64,000 nt of DNA from Acidocella sp. (GTDB taxonomy: Bacteria; Pseudomonadota; Alphaproteobacteria; Acetobacterales; Acetobacteraceae), in assembly GCA_029077825.1 (NCBI GenBank), contig JAQNCT010000004.1, positions 23,629 to 87,628 of the forward strand. Reading direction: 5' to 3'. Below the pieces are notes generated by a model. It worked only from the letters and a program-made list of their open reading frames with translations, searched no databases and was not told the origin of the DNA. Below, one piece after another: positions 18,189-26,638 of the stretch. Numbering within the stretch: the first letter of the stretch is position 1; each line of letters begins with the position of its first letter. Both the position numbers and the translations under genes were made by a program.

Positions 18189-18848
18189 TTAGTCGATTAC
18201 GCTTAGATCATAGATCAGGTTGAGCGCTAGCGTGCGCGTTATTTTGCCCCCGTTAGCCAAGGCAGCACGATCTAGCCGAACGACCGCCTCGGCGAGTGCC
18301 GCGGGTGTGCGGGGCAGGTGGGACAGAAGTAAATTTTGAACATGAATGTCTAATACGAGCTGCCGGGAGGCGGCCAGATGGGCTAAAAATATAGCCAATT
18401 CAGCATCCTCGGGGGCGCGAATTTCGGTGGCCAGGCTGGCGCGTAAGCGGCTTGCCAAGTCTGGCAACTGTAGCGTTTGCCGTGCAGGTGGTAGCCGTGC
18501 GGTCATCAGCACCGGGTACCCGGCCTCGGCGGCGGCATTTAATAGGTGCAGCAGCGCAATTTCGTCGGCTGGTAAATCGGCATCATCAATGGCCAGGGGG
18601 CATAAGGGTGCTTCTAATATGCCCCTTAAATATGGGCCGAGGAGAATTTTTGCCTGGTTGGCGGCGGCCCAGATATGGAGCAGGTGCGTCTTGCCGCACC
18701 CGGCCTCGCCCCATAAAACCAGTCGGCCATTTGTCCAGCCGGAAGGATTAGCGAGCCATTTTTGGGCAAGGGCGTTGCCGGTGTTCGACCAAAAATTATT
18801 TGCGCAATAGTCTGGCTTTTGGTCAAACGGAAGCAGCAGCTGCCTCAT
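18189..18848 (-). CDS. hdaA: DnaA-inactivator homologue HdaA (AAA+)
   Basis: Hda-type proteins bind the replication sliding clamp and stimulate ATP hydrolysis by DnaA, limiting re-initiation. The 219-residue protein starts at ATG 18848; a much longer open frame upstream overlaps perM in another frame and is not coding. The N-terminus has QLLLPF, matching the clamp-binding motif of Hda proteins. Walker A is GEAGCGKTHL near residue 47 and Walker B-like LAIDDADLP near 91. ATG overlaps the perM TGA by four bases. In alphaproteobacteria perM-hdaA-ppk1 opposite purM-purN is a familiar arrangement. Confidence 0.9.
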   Translation of the reverse strand: MRQLLLPFDQKPDYCANNFWSNTGNALAQKWLANPSGWTNGRLVLWGEAGCGKTHLLHIWAAANQAKILLGPYLRGILEAPLCPLAIDDADLPADEIALLHLLNAAAEAGYPVLMTARLPPARQTLQLPDLASRLRASLATEIRAPEDAELAIFLAHLAASRQLVLDIHVQNLLLSHLPRTPAALAEAVVRLDRAALANGGKITRTLALNLIYDLSVID

Positions 18849-19981
18849 GGCCCCGGCGGTGTTTCCAAATGCGGCGTTTCCAGATGTGGTGTGTCCAAAT
18901 AAAGTGGGCTTAACAAGTAGCGCTTCAGCCAAAAGCGCGCCAATACGCCCAGGGTTGCCGTAACTGGAACAGCCAACATAATGCCAAGAAACCCAAAAGC
19001 CGCTGCCCCCGCGAACAGAGAAAATATAACCCAAACGGCTGGCAGGCCAACACGGTCTCCTAGAAACCGCGGCTGGATTACATAGTCGTTCAGGGCTTGG
19101 CCAAGCGCAAATACCGCCAGAACTGCAAACACACCATGCCAGCCCGGTTCCTGCGACAGTACCAAAAGTACGGCACTGCCAGCGCCAATGATTGTGCCCA
19201 CATAAGGGATAAATGAGAGGAAACCTGCCGTAAGCCCCACAATCAACCCTAAATCCAACCCAACAATGGTAAGGCCGGCGGCATAGATAACCGCCAAAAT
19301 CAGGCAGCAAATTGCCTGCCCGCGAATCCAGGCAGCCAAAATCCGATTCACTTCCAGGGCTTGCGCGCGAATCACAGCCTCATAAGGGCGCGGCAGCCAG
19401 GTATCCACATGGCGGATAATGCCCGGCCAATCCCGCAAAAAATAGAATGCCACAATCGGGGTAATGACAAGCAGGGTCAGGATATTGACCACAGCAAAGC
19501 CGCTGCCAACGATATTGCCGGCGGCGGTTTCCGCAAACGAGACAATAGCCCCCGCTTGATTGGTAGCCAGGTCCTTCAATTTTTGGCTCATGACGCCAGG
19601 ACCAAGCCGGGCCTGTAGGACATATATGATGTGGCCAAAGTCAGCTTGCGCCGTTTTTATGTAATTTGGCAGGTTGGTGATGAGAATTGTCGCCTGGGCG
19701 GAAATGATGGGGTAGAGCAACAGGATAAAAAGCGCCACAAACAGCAGAACCGCGATGAGCAAGATAGCTGCGCCAATTGAGCGTGGTACCCTGTGAGCGG
19801 ACAGCCGGCTGACCGCAGGGTCAAGGAAGTAAGCCACGCCGGCAGCCACCACAAAAGGCGTAAATGCAGCCGAAAACAACTTAAAAAACAACCAAACGAC
19901 CAACAAAAGCCCCAATACCAGGCCAAGGCGCTGCCATTGGGTTTTGCGGGCGGTATCAGCTTGTGGGCGCGGAATGTTCAT
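18845..19981 (-). CDS. AI-2E/PerM-family membrane transporter
   Basis: This is a 378-residue polytopic protein of the PerM/AI-2E exporter family, whose members include Na+(Li+)/H+ antiporters and putative signal exporters. TM segments begin near residue 20 (LGLVLGLLLVVWLFF). Family features include AYFLDPAV near 50 and the C-terminal block GFLSFIPYVGTIIG, followed by the segment starting ALGQALNDYVIQP. The start at ATG 19981 removes 40 non-homologous residues of the open frame. It is transcribed away from purM and overlaps hdaA by four bases. Substrate is unknown. Confidence 0.85.
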   Translation of the reverse strand: MNIPRPQADTARKTQWQRLGLVLGLLLVVWLFFKLFSAAFTPFVVAAGVAYFLDPAVSRLSAHRVPRSIGAAILLIAVLLFVALFILLLYPIISAQATILITNLPNYIKTAQADFGHIIYVLQARLGPGVMSQKLKDLATNQAGAIVSFAETAAGNIVGSGFAVVNILTLLVITPIVAFYFLRDWPGIIRHVDTWLPRPYEAVIRAQALEVNRILAAWIRGQAICCLILAVIYAAGLTIVGLDLGLIVGLTAGFLSFIPYVGTIIGAGSAVLLVLSQEPGWHGVFAVLAVFALGQALNDYVIQPRFLGDRVGLPAVWVIFSLFAGAAAFGFLGIMLAVPVTATLGVLARFWLKRYLLSPLYLDTPHLETPHLETPPGP

Positions 19982-20099
19982 GCCAGCACCGTCACTGATT
20001 GCGCCTGGGGTGCACCTATGGTGAAAGATGCGACGTATTGATCGGGCGGGCATGGGTGTCGAGAACTCATGGCACTGACTTAGCGCATTGGGGGCTGAC

Positions 20100-21137
20100 A
20101 TGACTAGCGTGACCTATCGGGATGCCGGGGTTGATATTGAGGCGGGCGATGCGCTGGTTGAAGCGATTAAGCCGCTGGCCAAGGCAACCACCCGCAAGGG
20201 GGTATTGGGAGGGCTTGGCGGTTTTGGCGCCTTGTTCGACCTGAAAGCCTCGGGCTACCAGGACCCTATTTTGGTCTCCACAACAGATGGCGTTGGCACC
20301 AAGCTGAAACTTGCGATTGACACTGGCATTCATGATTTTGTCGGGATTGATCTGGTGGCGATGTGCGTGAACGATTTGGTGGTTCAGGGTGCGGCCCCAT
20401 TGTTTTTTCTGGATTATTTTGCCACCGGCGCGTTGGATGTTGCGGCGGCTACGCGGGTGATTGCAGGCATTGCCCAGGGTTGCCACATGGCAGGCTGTGC
20501 CTTGGTAGGGGGTGAGACCGCCGAGATGCCAGGGCTGTACGCCCATGGTGATTACGACCTTGCCGGATTTTCAGTGGGTGCGGCTGAGCGCGGCAAATTA
20601 TTGCCAGCCAATGTAAAACTAGGCGATGCTATCATTGGGTTGCCAAGTTCGGGCGTTCATTCCAATGGATTTTCCCTGGTCAGGCGCGTGCTTGCCGATG
20701 CAAGGCTGGGCTTGGGTGAAGCCGCTGCGTTCTCGCGTGATGAAACTTATGGGCAAGCACTGATGAAGCCTACCCGTATTTATGTCCGCTCCATGCTGGC
20801 CTTGCACGGGGCCGATTTGCTGAAAGGTGCTGCGCATATTACGGGCGGCGGTTTGCCGGGTAATTTGCCAAGGGCGCTACCCGCTGGCATGGGCGCTAAG
20901 CTGGCAGCACCCTGGCCGGTTCCGGCGGTGTTCCCCTGGTTGGCGAAAACCGGCAACATTGCACCCCATGAGATGCTGCGGGTTTTCAACTGCGGCGTGG
21001 GCATGGCGCTCATTGTCTCAGATGCGCAAGCGGCAATGAAGATTTTGCGTGAGGCGGGTGAGGAGCCATTTTTATTGGGTTCGGTCACTGATACCCCTGG
21101 CGTTGAAATTGTTGATGAAGCTTTGATTTTCGGGTGA
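20100..21137 (+). CDS. purM: Phosphoribosylformylglycinamidine cyclo-ligase (AIR synthetase)
   Basis: PurM closes FGAM to AIR with ATP, the fifth step of purine synthesis. The ATG 20100 start gives 345 residues, the usual length. Motifs are GGLGGFGALFDL near residue 39, VSTTDGVGTKLKLA near 60, DLVAMCVNDLV near 85 and GGETAEMPG near 136. The product fits the PurM/PurL ATP-binding superfamily. The last four bases overlap the GTG of purN, indicating coupled translation. An alternative TTG start four codons upstream cannot be excluded. Confidence 0.96.
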   Translation: MTSVTYRDAGVDIEAGDALVEAIKPLAKATTRKGVLGGLGGFGALFDLKASGYQDPILVSTTDGVGTKLKLAIDTGIHDFVGIDLVAMCVNDLVVQGAAPLFFLDYFATGALDVAAATRVIAGIAQGCHMAGCALVGGETAEMPGLYAHGDYDLAGFSVGAAERGKLLPANVKLGDAIIGLPSSGVHSNGFSLVRRVLADARLGLGEAAAFSRDETYGQALMKPTRIYVRSMLALHGADLLKGAAHITGGGLPGNLPRALPAGMGAKLAAPWPVPAVFPWLAKTGNIAPHEMLRVFNCGVGMALIVSDAQAAMKILREAGEEPFLLGSVTDTPGVEIVDEALIFG

Positions 21138-21721
21138 AACCGCGCGTTGCCATTTTAATTTCAGGGCGTGGCTCCAATATGGCAGCGCTGATTGAGGCTG
21201 CCCGAGCGCCTGATTATCCGGCAGAAATCGTGCTCATTCTGTCTAATCGTGAAGATGCGCCAGGCTTGGCTTTTGCCCGAGATCAAGGTGTTCGGGCCGT
21301 GGCCATTGGGACACAGCGCTTTGGGCGTGACCGGGAGGCGCATGAGCGCGCCATCAATACCGAATTAAGGAATGCCGACGTTCAGATTGTATGCTTAGCC
21401 GGATATATGCGTCTGTTGACCCCGTATCTGGTGGGGGAATGGGCGGGGCGCATGTTGAATATCCACCCCAGTCTGCTGCCGAAATATCCTGGATTGGATA
21501 CGCATAAAAAAGTCCTGGAGGCCGGCGAGACCATTCACGGCTGTACGGTGCATCTTGTTACCGAGCAAATGGACGAGGGCCCGATTCTGGCGCAAGCGCA
21601 CGTGCCGGTACTGCCGGGCGATACTGAAGCAACACTTGCGGCGCGCGTCCTGATTGAAGAACATAGGGTCTATCCTGAGGCCTTGGCTAAATGGGCCGCA
21701 CAAGAGCATTTTAAAACTTAA
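21134..21721 (+). CDS. purN: Phosphoribosylglycinamide formyltransferase
   Basis: PurN transfers a formyl group from 10-formyl-THF to GAR, the third step of purine synthesis. The 195-residue protein shows ILISGRGSNMAALIEA at the N-terminus, the catalytic Asn109 and His111 in NIHPSLLPKYPG and Asp147 in QMDEGPI. These match the positions of Asn106, His108 and Asp144 in the E. coli enzyme. The GTG start overlaps the purM stop by four bases. Confidence 0.96.
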   Translation: MKPRVAILISGRGSNMAALIEAARAPDYPAEIVLILSNREDAPGLAFARDQGVRAVAIGTQRFGRDREAHERAINTELRNADVQIVCLAGYMRLLTPYLVGEWAGRMLNIHPSLLPKYPGLDTHKKVLEAGETIHGCTVHLVTEQMDEGPILAQAHVPVLPGDTEATLAARVLIEEHRVYPEALAKWAAQEHFKT

Positions 21722-21860
21722 GATAGAACGTCCCGCCGTTACTTCTCTTGCAAAGGGAGTTCGCTCTGAAAAACTATTGCCAAACCGAAGTATTGCCCGC
21801 TAAAGGGACAATGCAAGCCCTATTTAAGGGTTTGAAACGGTATGGCAGGCAGGAAAACTT

Positions 21861-22022
21861 ATGGCTGAGCAGATTTCTAAACATAACGAGTCCGCGGAAA
21901 ATGACCCGTTCACCTCTGTAAGCCAGAATGGCTGGAACCGCTTTAGCCGGTTTTTGCTGATCAATGTGCTGGTCGCTGTTTCTATACTGTTGCTGATCGG
22001 CGCTTTTACCGTTTGGTCCTAG
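21861..22022 (+). CDS. 53-residue single-span membrane protein
   Basis: This small gene lies in the 353-bp space between purN and pdxY. It encodes a hydrophilic N-terminus (AEQISKHNESAENDPF) and one C-terminal TM segment (FLLINVLVAVSILLLIGAF). AGGAAAA sits about seven bases before the ATG. The layout of about 30 polar residues plus one span recalls the small aa3-type cytochrome oxidase subunit IV family of alphaproteobacteria, but the match is weak and no oxidase genes are nearby. The remaining sequence on either side holds no other gene that I can support. Confidence 0.6.
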   Translation: MAEQISKHNESAENDPFTSVSQNGWNRFSRFLLINVLVAVSILLLIGAFTVWS

Positions 22023-22074
22023 CGTTCCGAGAGGGCTGATTGCTCTCTGGTGTGAGTAGTGTTTTGTTCTTGGT

Positions 22075-22920
22075 ATGGGCATTATTTCTATTCAATCGCA
22101 GGTCGTTGCAGGCTACGTTGGCAATTCCGCAGCGGCTTTTGCGTTGCAGCGCTTGGGTGTCGAAGTATTTGCCATTCCAACCGTGCTCCTCTCGCACCAC
22201 CCGGGGCACGGCGGTGCAGCGGGTGATCGTTTTCCGCCGAATATTTTGGCACGGATCCTTGATGGATTGCAGGTGCGCGGATGTTTTTCTCGTTGTGATG
22301 CCATAGTTTCGGGCTATTTGGGTAGCGCTGAAAATGCATTGATAGTCCGCGAGGCGTTAGTGCGTATTCATGCGGCAAGACCTGATGCGATATATTTATG
22401 TGACCCTGTCCTCGGCGATGATGGCCGCACATATGTGAATGATTCAGTCGTGGCTGCCATGCAGGGCCTTGTGAGGCTGGCAGATATTGCAACCCCCAAC
22501 GCTCATGAATTATCGCTTCTCGCAGGTGGTGGCTTTGCCAACCGAGGCCAAGCCTTGCAAGCAATGCGGGTTGTGCAGGCTTACGGTCCTAGAATCGTTT
22601 TTCTGACGAGTTTTTGCGGCGATGATACCCTAAAAAATACCATTGATGCGTTGATTGTCGATGGGGATTTGGCTTGGCGAATCACGCTTCCAAAATTTGA
22701 CCGCAAATTTTCAGGGGCGGGGGATTTGTTGGCATCTATGTTTTTGCATTTTTGGCTACCGGGCCATGATACAAGCTTTGCGTTTGGTGCTGCCTGTTCC
22801 GCGGTACATGAGGTGCTGCTTGAGACGGTGGCACAAAATTCGGATGAACTCTCATTGATTGCCGCCCAAAATCGGATGGCGGCTCCGGCTTGCAACTTCA
22901 CGGCGGAGATGATTGTTTGA
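22075..22920 (+). CDS. pdxY: Pyridoxal kinase
   Basis: This ribokinase-fold enzyme phosphorylates pyridoxal in the B6 salvage pathway. The 281-residue protein starts GIISIQSQVVAGYVGNSAA, nearly the canonical PdxY/PdxK N-terminus. It has CDPVLGDDGRTYV near residue 104, TPNAHELSLLAGG near 143 and the anion-hole GAGDLLASMFL near 213. A pdxH gene for the next salvage step lies 9 kb away. The stop overlaps the TTG start of the ABC exporter, an unexpected pairing with no obvious functional link. Confidence 0.93.
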   Translation: MGIISIQSQVVAGYVGNSAAAFALQRLGVEVFAIPTVLLSHHPGHGGAAGDRFPPNILARILDGLQVRGCFSRCDAIVSGYLGSAENALIVREALVRIHAARPDAIYLCDPVLGDDGRTYVNDSVVAAMQGLVRLADIATPNAHELSLLAGGGFANRGQALQAMRVVQAYGPRIVFLTSFCGDDTLKNTIDALIVDGDLAWRITLPKFDRKFSGAGDLLASMFLHFWLPGHDTSFAFGAACSAVHEVLLETVAQNSDELSLIAAQNRMAAPACNFTAEMIV

Positions 22921-24677
22921 GCTTTCTGGCGGTTTATCGGCGTGTTCTCGGGCTGTTAAAGCCAGATCGCCGGGTGGTGGTGACCCTGGTGTTTGGCAAT
23001 TTTTTTGTGGTTGGCCTGCAGTTCGCTGAGCCAGTATTTTTTGGCCGGGTGATTAATCTTCTTACCCAATCTGACAGCATCGGCCGGAACATTCTTTTCC
23101 ATAAAGCTGAGGGTCTGCTGCTTGTTTGGGGGCTGGTTGGGTTAGCCAGTATAATGGCAAATGTTATGGTTGCCGTTCATGCTGACCGGTTGGCCCATCG
23201 TAATCGTCTGACCGCGATGGCGCGCTACTTCGAGCATGTTTTATCGCTACCGCCGGCGTTTCATCGTGAACGCCAATCGGGCCGGTTACTTAAAACCATG
23301 CTCTCCGGCGCCGATGGTCTTTTTGGGATATGGCTTTCGTTTTTCAGGGAGCATTTGGCTACATTTCTGGCGACCATATTTTTGCTGCCTTTGACGGTTT
23401 TCCTAAATTGGCAATTGGCGATTGCCCTGATTATTTTAGTTGTGGTTTTTTGTATCTTTACATTACTTGTAATTCGCAAAACCGAAACCGCCCAAAAACA
23501 GGTTGAGACTTATCATTCCGCATTGGCTGGCACCGCCCAGGATGCTTTGACAAATATCCTTGTTGTACAATCTTTCACGCGATTATCAGCCGAGGCCAGA
23601 AATTTTTCCCGTACGACTGATCTTGTGCTGGCTAAACAATTCCCGGTTTTGAACTGGTGGGCGGTTTTGAGCATTGTCACGTCTTCCGCAAGCACCATCA
23701 CGATTATCGCAATTTTTATTGTAGGTACATTTTTACATTTGCGCGGCGAGGCCAGCATCGGCGAGATCGTTTCATTCATGGGCTTTGCCATGTTGCTGAT
23801 TGGAAGACTTACCGGTGCGATGGGATTTATTGCCCGCCTGTTTATGCAAACGCCGATATTGATAGATTTTTTTGCGGTGCTGGATGCCAAGACAACCATT
23901 CATGAGCAGTTTGGTGCGTTGCCGATACATGTCAGTGCCGGCCACGTAAAATTTGAAAATGTTACCTTTGAATATATTCCTGGCATACCGACGGTAAACG
24001 ATGTGTCATTTGAGGCGAAGCCGGGTAGCGTGATCGCGCTGGTAGGCGCAACGGGCGCTGGAAAATCCAGCGCCATGGCCTTGCTGCAGCGCTACTGGGA
24101 TCCCACAGGGGGGCGCATTACCATTGATGGCCAGGATATTAAGGCTGTAACGCTGGATAGTTTGCGCGCGGCGATCGGCGTGGTCTTTCAGGATAGCCTG
24201 CTATTCAACCGTTCTATTCGTGAGAATTTGCTCGTTGGTAAGCCTGATGCGACGGAAGATCAGATGCGTAAGGCCTGTTGCATGGCCGAGGCTTTAGATT
24301 TTATTGCAGCGCAACCAAATGGCTTTGAGACCATGATTGGTGAGCGAGGGTCAAATCTGTCCGGCGGCCAACGTCAGCGCCTCGCGATTGCACGGGCGAT
24401 ATTAAAAGATCCGCCGCTATTGATTCTTGACGAAGCCACGAGTGCGCTCGATGCAGCAACGGAGTCAAAAGTCGGCCTGGCACTCAGATCGTTGATGGTA
24501 GGGCGCACAAGTTTTGTGATAGCGCACAGGCTGTCGACGATACGTGATGCTGATGAAATTTTGGTATTTGACGATGGGAAAATCGTTGAGCGCGGGGGAT
24601 TTGCGCAATTATTGCTGGCCAAGGGCAAGTTTGCCTATCTGGTAGAAACGCAAATTATGGCTGATGTGTCGCATTGA
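22917..24677 (+). CDS. NdvA/ChvA-type ABC exporter, fused TM and ATPase
   Basis: This 586-residue half-transporter closely follows the layout of cyclic beta-1,2-glucan exporters NdvA/ChvA: an N-terminal FLAVYRRVLGLLKPD, then ADRLAHRNRL, then FGIWLSFFREHLATF. Six TM segments fill residues 20-300. The ATPase has Walker A GATGAGKSS near 384, signature LSGGQRQR near 486, Walker B LLILDEATSALD near 506 and the H-loop VIAHRLST near 543. The start is taken as TTG 22917 inside the pdxY stop (TTGA), preceded by GGCGGAG. No glucan synthase (ndvB/chvB) is in the window, so the substrate is uncertain. Confidence 0.88.
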   Translation: MSFLAVYRRVLGLLKPDRRVVVTLVFGNFFVVGLQFAEPVFFGRVINLLTQSDSIGRNILFHKAEGLLLVWGLVGLASIMANVMVAVHADRLAHRNRLTAMARYFEHVLSLPPAFHRERQSGRLLKTMLSGADGLFGIWLSFFREHLATFLATIFLLPLTVFLNWQLAIALIILVVVFCIFTLLVIRKTETAQKQVETYHSALAGTAQDALTNILVVQSFTRLSAEARNFSRTTDLVLAKQFPVLNWWAVLSIVTSSASTITIIAIFIVGTFLHLRGEASIGEIVSFMGFAMLLIGRLTGAMGFIARLFMQTPILIDFFAVLDAKTTIHEQFGALPIHVSAGHVKFENVTFEYIPGIPTVNDVSFEAKPGSVIALVGATGAGKSSAMALLQRYWDPTGGRITIDGQDIKAVTLDSLRAAIGVVFQDSLLFNRSIRENLLVGKPDATEDQMRKACCMAEALDFIAAQPNGFETMIGERGSNLSGGQRQRLAIARAILKDPPLLILDEATSALDAATESKVGLALRSLMVGRTSFVIAHRLSTIRDADEILVFDDGKIVERGGFAQLLLAKGKFAYLVETQIMADVSH

Positions 24678-24747
24678 AGCACAGCAATCAGGCCATGGTT
24701 ATAAATACCATTTGATTTGCAACCGCCGGTTATTACATAATGCAGAG

Positions 24748-24755
24748 AAGGAGGA
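24748..24755 (+). promoter_or_regulatory. Strong Shine-Dalgarno AAGGAGGA of the CBS-pair gene
   Basis: AAGGAGGA ends seven bases before ATG 24763. It favours this start over the longer frame beginning at 24664 inside the ABC exporter gene. Confidence 0.7.
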
Positions 24756-24762
24756 CGCCATA

Positions 24763-25200
24763 ATGATGCTTTCCGCAATTTTGAAGAATAAGCCAGCGAT
24801 GGTGATTTCAGTTCATCCTGATGCGAGCATAACAAGTGTCGTCAAATTGCTTGGTGAGAAGCGAATTGGCGCGGTGCTCGTGATCGATGTTGAAGAGAGG
24901 CTGGTCGGCATTTTGAGTGAGCGAGATATTGTGCGGACGCTAAATACTCATGCGGCCGCCACGCTCGATATGACAGTCGCCCAACTCATGACGCCTTCGC
25001 CGACGGTCACATCGCCAGAGGCAACAGTCGTCGAGGCGATGCAGATCATGACAGATGGCCGCTTTCGTCATTTACCCGTGGTCAGCGGTGGTAAATTGGT
25101 CGGATTGGTCAGTATTGGTGACGTTGTTAAGGCGAGAATTGATCAGCAGGCTCATGAGGTGGATAGTTTGCGGGCGTATGTGGTGGGCGCGGTCGCCTAG
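24763..25200 (+). CDS. Two-CBS-domain protein
   Basis: This 145-residue protein is made almost entirely of a Bateman module. CBS1 spans residues 8-65 (SITSVVKLLGEKRIGAVLVID, ILSERDIVR) and CBS2 spans residues 75-132 (MTPSPTVTSPEATVVEAM, FRHLPVV, LVGLVSIGDVVKA). Such stand-alone pairs bind adenine nucleotides and sense energy or redox state; the partner here is unknown. The start is supported by AAGGAGGA seven bases upstream. Its stop TAG shares the palindrome CTAG with the convergent lipoprotein gene. Confidence 0.9.
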   Translation: MMLSAILKNKPAMVISVHPDASITSVVKLLGEKRIGAVLVIDVEERLVGILSERDIVRTLNTHAAATLDMTVAQLMTPSPTVTSPEATVVEAMQIMTDGRFRHLPVVSGGKLVGLVSIGDVVKARIDQQAHEVDSLRAYVVGAVA

Positions 25201-25457
25201 GTTCCGCCGCGCTGCCAGATAGGTTTTCCAAGATCCACTTGCTTGGGCGATGTTGACGTGGAGGTGATAGCACCGGCGGCACCGCCAATGGCTGCCCCTA
25301 CCACCACGCCAACCGGGCCGCCGATGAGCCCGAATGTGGCGCCGGCCACCGCGCCACCTGCGGTGCCCCCTTGTAGGCGCCCCGGCTGCCCATCACCGCA
25401 GGCACCGAGGCTTAACAACAGGCTAGCGGCAAATGTTAAACGAAATACTGTGCGCAT
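25197..25457 (-). CDS. Glycine-zipper lipoprotein
   Basis: The 86-residue product begins MRTVFRLTFAASLLLSLGAC, a lipoprotein signal with the lipobox LGAC (Cys20). A GxxxG-rich segment follows (GGTAGGAVAGATFGLIGG, then AAIGGAAGA), typical of glycine-zipper 2TM outer-membrane proteins. The start ATG 25457 follows AGGAG; a 12-residue upstream extension is not lipoprotein-like. Function is unknown, possibly envelope integrity. Confidence 0.75.
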   Translation of the reverse strand: MRTVFRLTFAASLLLSLGACGDGQPGRLQGGTAGGAVAGATFGLIGGPVGVVVGAAIGGAAGAITSTSTSPKQVDLGKPIWQRGGT

Positions 25458-25527
25458 CAGGTACTCCTCAAGGCAACGCAACGTATTTGTCACAGAAGCC
25501 TGAGGTGCTTGGCAAGTGCGGATACGC

Positions 25528-25977
25528 TTAATAACGTTTATAGGACAGAAATTTCCCGCTGAGCATCATTTGAACCCGATCCCCCTTCTGGTCCGGCTGG
25601 CGTTCAAGCGTCATATCGAAGTCAATGGCGCTCATGATCCCGTCGCCGAACTCCTCATGGATTAATTCTTTCCATGTTGTCCCGTAAACCGATACTAATT
25701 CGTAAAACCGATAAATTAATGGATCAGTGGGGACAGTCGTTGGCAGCGAACCACGGTAGGGAATGGCCGTTAGAACGTCTGCCTCTTGAGCGGACAAGCC
25801 AAGAATATCGGCAATTTTTTGTGCGGTCTCCGGCAGCATCGACATTTGGCCAAGACAGGCTGCACAGGTCCAAACCGGAGAATAACCGATTTTATCAGCG
25901 ATTTCTTTCCAATTTAAGCCGGTTTTGGCTTTTAATTTGAGAATTTTTTGACCAAGGGCAGTTTTTTCATCGTTCAT
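25528..25977 (-). CDS. cynS: Cyanate hydratase (cyanase)
   Basis: Cyanase converts cyanate and bicarbonate to ammonia and CO2. The 149-residue protein has the N-terminal helix-turn-helix-like domain (KLKAKTGLNWKEIADKIG) and the C-terminal catalytic domain. DPLIYRFYELVSVYGTTWK contains Arg90 and Glu93, and FGDGIMSAIDF contains Ser116, equivalent to the catalytic Arg96, Glu99 and Ser122 of E. coli CynS. No carbonic anhydrase (cynT), permease (cynX) or LysR regulator (cynR) is adjacent, so this is an orphan cynS. CGGAG upstream of the ATG serves as ribosome site. Confidence 0.96.
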   Translation of the reverse strand: MNDEKTALGQKILKLKAKTGLNWKEIADKIGYSPVWTCAACLGQMSMLPETAQKIADILGLSAQEADVLTAIPYRGSLPTTVPTDPLIYRFYELVSVYGTTWKELIHEEFGDGIMSAIDFDMTLERQPDQKGDRVQMMLSGKFLSYKRY

Positions 25978-26149
25978 ATAAATACTCCGATCTGATGATG
26001 CGCGTAACCGGCACTAGAGCCTGATTGGCTTTAAGTTAACCATTCTCAAGTGAGCACGGTAGTCCGCGCCATGCCAAGTGGTAGATAAATTGTTGGCGGA
26101 ATCGTGAAGACCCGGTACGGTAATTTTGTAACGAATGTGGGAAGATTTT

Positions 26150-26596
26150 ATGTCTGATAAGCTAAAAATAAGTTCCCCGGCCTGGCTGGACGAATTCAAA
26201 GCCTTCATCATGCGCGGCAACGTGGTTGATCTGGCTGTTGGCGTCGTGATCGGTGCGGCATTTACGGGGATTGTCGGTAGTCTGGTCAAGGACATGATTA
26301 CCCCGATTATCGGCCTGCTCACAGGTGGCGTGGACTTCTCCAATTTGTTCATTACCCTTAAAGGGCCATTGGAGCCGACGATTGCCGAGGCTGTGAAAGC
26401 TGGTGCGGTGACATTGAATTATGGGATTTTTTTGAATGCCGTGTTTAATTTCGTCATCATTGCATTTGCCATTTTCTGGCTGGTTCGTCTGGTCTCTAAG
26501 CTCTACAAGGCACCGCCGACGGCCCCGGCCGGACCTACAGCAACGGAGAAGCTTCTGACCGAAATCCGTGACCTGCTGAAGACGAGCGCCGAGTAA
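26150..26596 (+). CDS. mscL: Large-conductance mechanosensitive channel
   Basis: MscL opens under membrane tension to release solutes during osmotic downshock. The 148-residue protein has FKAFIMRGNVVDLAVGVVIGAAF as N-terminal helix and TM1, a periplasmic loop, TM2 (IFLNAVFNFVIIAFAIFWLVR) and the C-terminal bundle KLLTEIRDLLK. ATG 26150 is preferred over ATG 26135 because GGGAAG precedes it at suitable spacing. It is convergent with secA. Confidence 0.95.
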   Translation: MSDKLKISSPAWLDEFKAFIMRGNVVDLAVGVVIGAAFTGIVGSLVKDMITPIIGLLTGGVDFSNLFITLKGPLEPTIAEAVKAGAVTLNYGIFLNAVFNFVIIAFAIFWLVRLVSKLYKAPPTAPAGPTATEKLLTEIRDLLKTSAE

Positions 26597-26629
26597 GCTG
26601 AGCGCTGTGTTGGCTGCGGTATCAGCTTA
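26594..26629. terminator. Weak hairpin between mscL and secA
   Basis: TAAGCTGA (26594-26601, containing the mscL stop) and TCAGCTTA (26622-26629) are perfect 8-bp complements around a 20-base loop. There is no T-tract. Its place between convergent stops suggests a terminator, but the stem is modest. Confidence 0.3.
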
Positions 26630-26638
26630 ACCAGGAGC

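Noticed and set aside
18849..19310. N-terminal extension of the hdaA frame
   Set aside because: The extra 154 codons lie inside perM in another frame. The ATG at 18848 gives the clamp-binding N-terminus expected for Hda.
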